From: Bacteroidota bacterium
Lineage (GTDB): Bacteria > Bacteroidota > Bacteroidia > Chitinophagales > UBA2359
DNA length: 10,886 nt
Direction: 5' to 3'
NCBI GenBank assembly: GCA_020629895.1
Contig: JAHDCM010000074.1
Coordinates: 1 to 10,886, forward strand
The translations under genes were made by a program, and so were the position numbers. Numbering within the stretch: the stretch's first letter is position 1; each line of letters opens with the position of its first letter. Under the pieces are notes generated by a model that had not been told where the DNA came from, did no database searches, and saw only the letters and a program-made list of their open reading frames with translations. Positions 1 to 7,100 of the stretch are shown here, in pieces.

Positions 1-16
1 ATAAAAATTATGTTCA

Positions 17-1042
17 ATGAAAAAAAGCTTACTATTACTAGCCCTATGTGTGTTCTTTTTTAGCACAGACGCATTTAGCCAAACACGAACAAAGGCAAAA
101 GCAAAAGAAGAAGTGAAAGAATCACAACAAATAGCGGCTGATCATGAACGCGGCCAAGACCACCATGATCACAAGGACGGAAAAGGCTTTTATATTGCCC
201 CTAAAATAGGCTTTTTTATGCCTGCCCTAAACGAGGTGATGAGTACCAATTATGATGTAACTACGATCAGTGAGACAGGAGAGTGGAGCGACTTTACAGC
301 AACCAATGACTATACGACATTGGGTGCGGGTTTGAGTGCAGGTGCCGCTTTTGGGTATATGTTTAATAGCAATTTTGGTATTGAGTTGGGCTTACACTAT
401 TTCCGAACTAGAGAGGTAGAAAGAGATGTGGTAAAGTTACCTGGTTTTTCAGATGTATCTAATGTGTATTCTAAGCAGTATCGTTCTACAATTACCTTTG
501 TAGCACGCGGAAATGGAGATGTGATAACCCCGCATGTTCGTTTTGGTATTTTAGCACCACTAGGTGGCGAGGTAGTATTGGAGCGTAAGGTACATGATGA
601 AATCAATCGAGCAGGCTTATTACCTATTCCTATCAATGGTTTAGTAGCCGATATTGATGCAACAGCTATTACTAACGGAAGACCAACGATTGGTTTTAAT
701 GGAGCAGTAGGTCTAAGTGCTAATCTCTCAGATCGAATCGCTATTTATGGAGAAGTTGCCCTTGAGTCATTGACTGTAACGACCGATAAAACAGAAATTA
801 CGGACTTTGCTTTAAGTGCTTCTATTTTGGGTAATCCAGTACAAGATTTGCCAGCACCAGGAGTAGGAACACTCAATATTGAGTATGTAGATGAGTTAAA
901 TGAAAGTTCTAACTGGGATACCAACCCATTGACTGGAGAGTCTAATCCTAATTTTGATGATTCAAAGCCTGCCAATGAATTGGCAATTAAAGGAAACTAT
1001 AATGCCGTAGGTTTGAATGTAGGCGTGCGTATTAATTTCTAA
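17..1042 (+). CDS. Outer-membrane beta-barrel protein with His-rich N-terminus
   Basis: This 341-residue protein is probably an outer-membrane beta-barrel of unknown role. Residues 1-22 form a signal peptide (two Lys, then a Leu/Phe-rich core ending in AFSQ), with cleavage near residue 21 or 22. A charged segment follows (23-56), first Lys/Glu-rich and then His/Asp-rich, with H43, H49, H50 and H52. From about residue 57 (GFYIAPKIGFFMP) the sequence alternates hydrophobic and polar residues with many Gly and aromatic residues, as in OmpW/OmpA-like barrels, and it ends VGVRINF. A C-terminal Phe is usual for a last barrel strand. I count no catalytic motif. The start at 17 is the only ATG that keeps the signal peptide; an ATG at 10 is out of frame. 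Any promoter lies outside the window. No partner gene is linked to it downstream because a long structured spacer follows. The barrel call is good; substrate and function are unknown. Confidence 0.8.
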   Translation: MKKSLLLLALCVFFFSTDAFSQTRTKAKAKEEVKESQQIAADHERGQDHHDHKDGKGFYIAPKIGFFMPALNEVMSTNYDVTTISETGEWSDFTATNDYTTLGAGLSAGAAFGYMFNSNFGIELGLHYFRTREVERDVVKLPGFSDVSNVYSKQYRSTITFVARGNGDVITPHVRFGILAPLGGEVVLERKVHDEINRAGLLPIPINGLVADIDATAITNGRPTIGFNGAVGLSANLSDRIAIYGEVALESLTVTTDKTEITDFALSASILGNPVQDLPAPGVGTLNIEYVDELNESSNWDTNPLTGESNPNFDDSKPANELAIKGNYNAVGLNVGVRINF

Positions 1043-1044
1043 AA

Positions 1045-1148
1045 ACGATTGAACGATTGACGATTGAACGATCAACGTAGAGGCACAAGATTTTGCGCCT
1101 CGTGTCAAAACATATCATCAGACGTTCAAACGTGAATCGTTCAAACGT
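1045..1148. repeat. Long imperfect inverted repeat built from 12-bp direct repeats
   Basis: This repeat begins three bases after the first gene's stop codon. The left arm (1045-1071) contains CGATTGAACGAT twice (1046-1057 and 1061-1072). The right arm (1122-1148) contains CGTTCAAACGT twice. The right arm's reverse complement matches the left arm at about 23 of 27 positions, so the transcript could fold into one long hairpin. A smaller hairpin (1080-1101) sits in the loop. The tandem-within-inverted design suggests a dispersed intergenic repeat of the kind common in Bacteroidota, but copies elsewhere cannot be checked here. Confidence 0.7.
1080..1101 (+). terminator. Short hairpin, possible terminator of the barrel gene
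   Basis: GAGGC-A-CAA pairs with TTG-C-GCCTC around a GATT loop, giving eight pairs with one A/C mismatch. It lies 38 bases after the first gene's stop codon. There is no clean T-run after the stem (it is followed by GTGTCAAAAC), so it is not a textbook intrinsic terminator. It resembles the GTAGAGACGCAA-type palindromes that I remember as highly repeated in Bacteroidota intergenic DNA, so it may simply be the core of the surrounding repeat. Confidence 0.35.
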
Positions 1149-1151
1149 CCC

Positions 1152-1338
1152 GCGTGAGGGATAGTAGCGGTAGCTTGCCGAAATAGCCACGTTGTGAAGC
1201 AAGGACTAGCAGGGCTGACGAAGGAAGACACTGCTAGACATAAGCTGAACAAGTGGGTATGAGGCAACTACAAGCGGATAGCCCGACCCCTTTTTGCCAA
1301 TCAACCTGACAGGTTGATTGGCAAAAAGGGGACACGCC
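1152..1338 (+). ncRNA. Structured RNA-like intergenic element (possibly Flavo-1-like)
   Basis: The element begins GCGTGAGGGATAGTAGCGG and its 3' part reads GCGGATAGCCCGACCCC, a long hairpin, then GGGGACACGCC. The ends pair: GCGTG at 1152-1156 with CACGC at 1333-1337. Inside, CTAGCAG (1206-1212) pairs perfectly with CTGCTAG (1231-1237), and AGCTT (1172-1176) can pair with AAGCT (1242-1246). From memory, the framing GTGAGGGATAG-AGCGG ... GCGGATAGCCCGACCC ... GGGACACGCCC recurs between genes in many Flavobacteriia and relatives. It may be the Rfam Flavo-1 motif, but I cannot confirm the name or the functional strand. No reading frame is convincing here. It ends 19 bases before the FadL-like start codon, so it could be in that gene's 5' leader, an independent small RNA, or a dispersed repeat. 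Confidence 0.5.
1287..1331. repeat. Perfect 21-bp inverted repeat with 3-base loop
   Basis: Left arm 1287-1307 and right arm 1311-1331 are exact reverse complements around GAC. The arms run from CCCCTTTTTGCC through AATCAACCT. The centre CAACCTGACAGGTTG resembles a palindrome common between Bacteroidota genes. It forms the variable 3' arm of the RNA-like element and ends 26 bases before the FadL-like ATG. No T-run follows, so it is not a standard terminator, although such a stable stem near a start site could affect expression or mRNA stability. Confidence 0.85.
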
Positions 1339-1357
1339 CATAAAATAAAAAACAAAG

Positions 1358-2656
1358 ATGTTAAGAGTAATTACGACATTTTTTTTGGTGTTATTAACAA
1401 ACTGTACACTACTGGCAACAGGTTCGCAAAAAAATGGACAAGGAGCAAAGGAAATGGGGATTGGAGCAGAATCGGCAAGTTCGGCATTAGGAGCTTCGAG
1501 TTTGTTTTATAATCCTGCTGCTACAAGTTTTTTAGGAGGTACACAGTTAAATTTGAGCTTTCATGCGATTGATCAACAATTGCGTTTGAGGCATCGTAGT
1601 GGGGAGGTGAATGAGGTAGGTGTGGGTTTAGGAGTGGCGTATGGTGGTTATGGTTTTATGAGTTTGAAGGGAAAGGATGGCTTAGGGCGTTTAAAGTTGG
1701 GTTTTGCTGTTTATAATCCGCATCAGGCAGATTTGGATTATGGAGATGACTGGGTAGGCAGGTATTTGGTGCAGCGGTTTCGATTGTGGACACGTTATTA
1801 TCAGCCAACGATGAGTTATCGAGTGAATGAACGGATTGGTTTGGGGTTTGGATTGATTTATACAACAGGTGGGGTAGAGTCGAAATGGGCTTTACCAATT
1901 ACTACATCGGATGTGGGGGATGAAAATTATAGTTTAGGTGTAAAAGGCAATGGCAATGGCTTTGGGTTTAATTTGGGCTGTTATATGGAGCCTTTAGATC
2001 ATTTTGTAATTGGGATTAATTATCGTTCGCGAACTCGTTTGAAGGTTTGGGAAGGTGATGGGGAAATTATGGCCGATGTGCCGAGTTCGATAACCGCAGT
2101 TTATGATACAGTGGAGTTTAATAGTTTGATCCGTATTCCTGATGTAATTAATGTTGGCTTTACGTATTATTTCAATCAACTGCAAGAAGAGATAGCATTG
2201 GAACGTCGTTCTTTTATTTCGTTTTCGATTAGTAGAACAGGCTGGGAACAGTTGGAAGATTGGCGATTTGATTTTACGGAGGGTTTGCCCAATATGGGAT
2301 CAAGAATGGAGTACAAACGTCGAGATTTGGTGACAGATAATTTTACAATTGGTTTGGGGGGGCAATGGAATGCGGTGCCACTGAAACGTGGTTGGGGTTT
2401 ATTGTTACGAGGTGGAGTACAACGTATTAATTCGCCTGCGCCTACACATACAATTATGTTGGAGTCGCCAGATGTAAATCAGACTTTAGTAAATGGAGGG
2501 CTGAGTTTCTACCCGACACCTGCACTGAGTATAGATTTGTCGGCTAATTATGCAATGGGAAAAGAGCGTATTTTTGATACGGAATTTGAAAATTTTTCGG
2601 GAACTTATAACAGCAATGCCTTGACCGTAGGAGTGGGTATTTCTGTAAAATTGTAG
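1358..2656 (+). CDS. OmpP1/FadL/TodX-family outer-membrane transporter
   Basis: This 432-residue protein is likely a FadL-type outer-membrane channel for hydrophobic molecules. Residues 1 to about 21 are a signal peptide. The segment at 28-62 (QGAKEMGIGAESASSALGAS, then SLFYNPAATSFLGG) matches the FadL N-terminal signature, in which a Gly/Ala-rich plug precedes a YNPAA motif. The rest is rich in alternating beta-strands with Gly and aromatic residues, ending VGVGISVKL. The length is normal for the family. The start at 1358 is the one that preserves a signal peptide; the preceding bases are A-rich with no Shine-Dalgarno sequence, as usual in Bacteroidota. A signal-peptide Cys (C16, in LTNC) is not a convincing lipobox because Asn precedes it. 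The stop codon lies four bases before the SGNH-like lipoprotein gene, so the two are almost certainly co-transcribed. The actual ligand cannot be read from sequence. The gene uses strikingly G-rich codons. Confidence 0.85.
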   Translation: MLRVITTFFLVLLTNCTLLATGSQKNGQGAKEMGIGAESASSALGASSLFYNPAATSFLGGTQLNLSFHAIDQQLRLRHRSGEVNEVGVGLGVAYGGYGFMSLKGKDGLGRLKLGFAVYNPHQADLDYGDDWVGRYLVQRFRLWTRYYQPTMSYRVNERIGLGFGLIYTTGGVESKWALPITTSDVGDENYSLGVKGNGNGFGFNLGCYMEPLDHFVIGINYRSRTRLKVWEGDGEIMADVPSSITAVYDTVEFNSLIRIPDVINVGFTYYFNQLQEEIALERRSFISFSISRTGWEQLEDWRFDFTEGLPNMGSRMEYKRRDLVTDNFTIGLGGQWNAVPLKRGWGLLLRGGVQRINSPAPTHTIMLESPDVNQTLVNGGLSFYPTPALSIDLSANYAMGKERIFDTEFENFSGTYNSNALTVGVGISVKL

Positions 2657-2660
2657 TGGC

Positions 2661-4046
2661 ATGAAACGATCTTTTTTTACCCCACTTATGGTATGTCTCT
2701 TACTGATAGGTATGATGGGAAGTAGCTGCGAACCTTCGTTGAGTGATGTGGATACGCCTCCTAGTATGGGGCAGGCCGATTTCTCTCGTTTGATGATGGT
2801 GGGAGATGATTATATGGCGGGTTTTGCGGATGAGGGCTGGTCGAGGCCTAAGCAAATGCAATCCGTATCCAATTTATTAGCAGGGCAATTGGCTATGTTG
2901 GCTTCAGATGCTGCATCTTTTAACAATGTGGCTTTAGCTGAAGGAGTACAAGGTTCTGGAAATTGGCAGTTGCAAGGTGTATCGTATGATACCTGTGGTT
3001 TTTTTGGCGCGCAACTTCAATGGAGTGAGGGATTAGCGAATTGGGACGAGTTTATGAGCGCGGAAGGAACAATTCATAATTTTAGTGTGCCTAAATTATT
3101 GGTTGATCACCTAGATCAAACACCTGCAATTTACTTCCCGTATGAAGGGGCTTATGTAAATCGGTTTTTGGGTACCGAGTCTACAACGATTATGGAAAAA
3201 ATGCAAACTTCGGTACAAGAAGTTGACCCTTCTTTTGTTTTACTGTGGTTGGGAATGCAGGATGTAATGGAGTATTGTTGGTCGGGTGGAGGCAATTTAG
3301 TGCGGTCGGTGTCGAATGAGACTGATCCTGATTTGCGTCCCATTGGATTGACTAGTAGTAGTGATTTTAGAAATAAATACAAGGCATTGGTCGAGACTTT
3401 ATTTGCTGGTGAAACAAGACAAGGGGCATTGGTGAATGTTCCGAATGTGCTGGAGATGCCTTATTTCACGTATTTTAATAATTTGCATACGGCTCTTGAT
3501 ACGGCAGTTATGGATAGTTTGCGTTTCCGAGATGCGTGTCAGGGGATGCATTTGGTGTGGATAGAAAGTGATTCGAATGGTGATGGTGTGATGGATGCGG
3601 TTGTTGCAAAGAAAGGTGATCTAGTTTTGTTATCGGCAGCTTCTCTAATTGGAGAGCCAAATGAGGCAGGAGTGCGATATGGACTTGATCCTGCTTATCC
3701 TTTGGCGGATCATCATGTTTTAGAACTGAAAGAGAAAAGTGCTTATGATAAGGCATTGCGTACGATTAATCAGGTAATTAGTGCGGCTGCTGAAGATCAT
3801 AATTTGTTGCTGATTGATATGCATACTTTTTTTGAGGAGCTTGCTGGTGGACAGGTTTCTTTTGAGGGCTTGCGGGTTAATAGTTCCTATGTCAATGGTA
3901 ACTTTTTTGGTGTGGATGGGTACTCGCCAACCATAAAAGCAAATGCTATGTTGAGCAATGAAATAATTGATGCGCTAAATGTCTTTTATGCGGCTAATAT
4001 CCCTAAAGTGGATATTCGAAATTATTCAGGTATTGTGTATCCGTGA
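2661..4046 (+). CDS. SGNH/GDSL-like lipoprotein, catalytic residues apparently lost
   Basis: This 461-residue protein looks like an SGNH/GDSL hydrolase-fold lipoprotein. Residues 1-22 form a lipoprotein signal with candidate lipidated C23 (GMMGSSC), followed by acidic residues that may favour surface exposure. Block I reads MVGDDYMAGFADEG (46-59), where relatives have G-[DN]-S-L-xAG; the nucleophile position holds D50. Block III reads WLGMQDV (196-202), with Gln200 where the oxyanion Asn is expected. Block V reads VDGYSPT (418-424), with Ser422 where the catalytic His of DxxH is expected. Other family landmarks remain: VNVPNVLEMPYFT (258-270), PLADHHVL (347-354) and the end IPKVDIRNYSGIVYP. 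A DSNGDGVMD loop (304-312) resembles a calcium-binding loop. The frame is intact, so this is probably a functional pseudoenzyme or binding protein rather than a decayed gene. It is tightly coupled to the FadL-like gene upstream and ends in tandem stops (TGA TAG). Confidence 0.75.
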   Translation: MKRSFFTPLMVCLLLIGMMGSSCEPSLSDVDTPPSMGQADFSRLMMVGDDYMAGFADEGWSRPKQMQSVSNLLAGQLAMLASDAASFNNVALAEGVQGSGNWQLQGVSYDTCGFFGAQLQWSEGLANWDEFMSAEGTIHNFSVPKLLVDHLDQTPAIYFPYEGAYVNRFLGTESTTIMEKMQTSVQEVDPSFVLLWLGMQDVMEYCWSGGGNLVRSVSNETDPDLRPIGLTSSSDFRNKYKALVETLFAGETRQGALVNVPNVLEMPYFTYFNNLHTALDTAVMDSLRFRDACQGMHLVWIESDSNGDGVMDAVVAKKGDLVLLSAASLIGEPNEAGVRYGLDPAYPLADHHVLELKEKSAYDKALRTINQVISAAAEDHNLLLIDMHTFFEELAGGQVSFEGLRVNSSYVNGNFFGVDGYSPTIKANAMLSNEIIDALNVFYAANIPKVDIRNYSGIVYP

Positions 4047-4183
4047 TAGGGATGGCAAGTAGTGTGTTTTTTCTGTCAATTTAAGTTTATGTTTATCTAT
4101 TGGCACTTTTTTTGATATATTTTTAGGTTGAAACATCGTTTGGAATCTCGTCTTATATACCTCATCATCATCTAAGCCCCGTT

Positions 4184-7100
4184 TTGAAGCATCTTATTCA
4201 ATATAAGAAACAAATATTACTACTAGCCTTTGTGCTATTTGCTTTATCTATTTTGGTAGATGAGTGGGTGAAGTATAATGCACAAGTAGGGTCGGTGTTG
4301 AAATCTATTTCGACGAAACTAACCGAGCAGCATGACGATTTTATAGAACTTACGGAAGATACTGCCCTTATTCGGAATCTAATTGACAAGAATTATACCG
4401 AAGATGAACTGAGTTATTTGGGGGATAAGTCTTATACAGTTATTGTCGAAAAGGCTAAGAAGGTTGTCTTTTGGAGCAAGTTCGATGTAGTACCTCCTCA
4501 AGATGTACTTGCAGGGTATAATGATGGTCGGAGTTTGGATCGGGTGGCAAATGCTTATTACCAAATCTCCAAAGAACAAGTCGAGTCTATCAGTGAAACC
4601 GATTCGGTAGGTTATTTTAGTGATGTCGTATTGTATGCGCTACAACCTATCAAGTACGATTATAATTGGCAAAATAGTTATCTACAAAATAAGTCAAGTA
4701 CGTTTTTTAATATCCCTTCGATTTATAAAGTGGTGTCTACTAAAGATGTTGATGGCCGACCCATTACAGTAGAAGGGAGTAAATCTACTATCTACCTCGA
4801 TCAAAATGAGGATGAGGTGGTGCAGCCGTTTAGCAAATTGGCGATTTTGATGCAAGTGCTTAGTATTTTTCTTTTACTGCTCTTGCTATATATCGTTTCG
4901 GTTGATATTGCCCAACATCGAAATGGTTTTTTTGGTATTTTATTTTTGTTTATTACCTACCTACTATTGCGAGAAATGATGTTCTCGCTCAATATTCCTG
5001 TCAACTTAGAGCAACTCGATTTATTCAAGGCTAAAACAGAAATAGAAAGTTATATTCCCTTTGCATCGCTAGGAAATATGTTTATTTCTATTCTGATGAT
5101 TTCGGCGATCTTTTTGTTTATTTATACTCATGTTGATGTTAGCTTACCTCAAAGTTTACTTCAAAAAGAGGACAATAAGTTAGTACGTATCAAACGAGTA
5201 GGTGTGTTTTCGGGAAGTATGTTTGCCTTGTTGTTTATGGGCTGGATGAATTACCACCTCATTCGTTTACTTACCCTAGAATTTCATATTTCCTTTCATA
5301 TTCGAAACGTCCTTATTTTTGATGCGTTTATAGGCTTTTTATGCCTATTCCTAATTATTTTCTGCCTGTTTTTATTTTCTTTAAAGCTATCGCGAATTAT
5401 AGAACAGTTGGATATTAGCCTTAAAGATAAGCTAGTTTATCTGGCGGTTATGGTAGTGCCAGTGTTGATTTATATCGCTATTCAACAGCGTCCACAACAA
5501 CTAGTTATTGTGTGTTGGGCCTTTGTATTTGTAGTCTGTTCTGATAAACTGATGAAACAGGAAAAGAAGGGTTATTCATTTAGGGATTTATTAATTTGGG
5601 GATTGGTTTTTTGCACCTTTTTTTCAGTAGTGATTCTTAGTTTTGAACGGATTAATGAACGAATGAATCGAGCCAAATTTGCAGAAGGTCTGGAGGTATA
5701 TAAGGATATACAAGCAGAACACCAACTGGATGCGTTTCATTTGGAAGTGAAAGAAAGTAAGGCGATTAAGAAGTTTATGAAAATGCCTTACTTAGGGAAA
5801 CAAAAGTTAACCAAGTATATTCGTAGGAAGTTGATAGATGGGAAGTTTTCGGCCTATAAGGTGAGTATTATTATTCAAGGGCGAGATGGGTATATTTTAT
5901 ATTCAGATAAAGAAGAAAAAAAGAAGGGAACAAAAAAAGTAGTACTTGATGCACAAAAAGAAGAAAAGCAAAATGAGAGACGTAAAACCTTAATTACCAA
6001 TAAAATTATCAATAGTAGTACGGTCAATGAATATACCTTCCAGATTCCTAATAATGTGACAGGTAATGATGATTATATTTCTAGAGTACCTATTTTTAGC
6101 GATGAAAAAGGTGGTTCGCAAATTGGCTTTGTAACTTTAGAGTTATCACCTCGCTTTAATGGACATATAGATAATGTATATCCAGAATTGCTGATTCCTG
6201 GTAAGTTTAAAAGTCAGGGAGATTACAGCTTTGCCATTTATAATAATGGCCAGTTAGTAAGTCGGAAGGGAATGTATAACTACAAAAATAAAATAGAATC
6301 AATTTTTACTGAACTAGATAATGTGGATGCGGTAACAGGTTCGAGAAGTGATTTTATAAGATATGGTGGCTATTCTCATTTTTGCCTAAATCCTGGTAAA
6401 TCAAAGGTGATTGTAGTTAGCTACAACCGCGCACTATTTTACCAATTCCTATTTCTAATGGCTTACCTTTTTGGGGTAACTTCCATTTTTGTGGTCTTAT
6501 ATTTATTCATCTCTAAATTTATTGCCAATAATAAAAAAGATTTTTCTATCAATAAGATGCTCTTTAATTCGCTCCAAAATAAGATCAACTTTTTTGTATT
6601 GGCACTAACACTCGGATGCTTTGTAATGATTGGGGTTGCTACCGCCTATTTCTTTTACTACAAAACCAATAGAACCAATCAAGACAAATTGGTACAGGGG
6701 TCGTATGAAATATTGAGCATGATCAATAAAGAGGTAAATGCCAATATTTACCTCAAAGATGATAGCCTGCAATTTGAAAAGGTAGCCAGTAAAATAGAGG
6801 ATATTGCGGAGAATTATTCTAAAACAATCAACTTATATGATACATTAGGCTACCTGAAAAAATCGTCAATGGATGCGGTTTTTGAAAAGGAATTGGTCGC
6901 AGCTAAAATGGAACCAATGGCCTATTACCAAATGCATATCAACGCACGTAGCCAATTTATACAAGAAGAAAAAGTTGGGGAACTTCCTTATCAAGCCATT
7001 TACCTACCCATTAATGACGATAATTCGAAAGTAATGGCATATATCGGAATCCCTAATTTTGACCAAAAAGAGGAACTTAGGCAAGAAATGTCAACTTTCG

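Noticed and set aside
1043..1357. Remnant of an insertion sequence
   Set aside because: No transposase fragment in any frame and no flanking target duplication was seen; the region is explained by repeats and the RNA-like element.
1394..1408. Lipoprotein signal in the FadL-like protein (C16)
   Set aside because: The residues before the Cys are LTN, which does not fit a lipobox, and FadL-family proteins normally use signal peptidase I.
1318..1512. 64-codon plus-strand frame starting in the perfect hairpin
   Set aside because: It overlaps the FadL-like gene's signal peptide region in another frame and starts inside a palindromic repeat.
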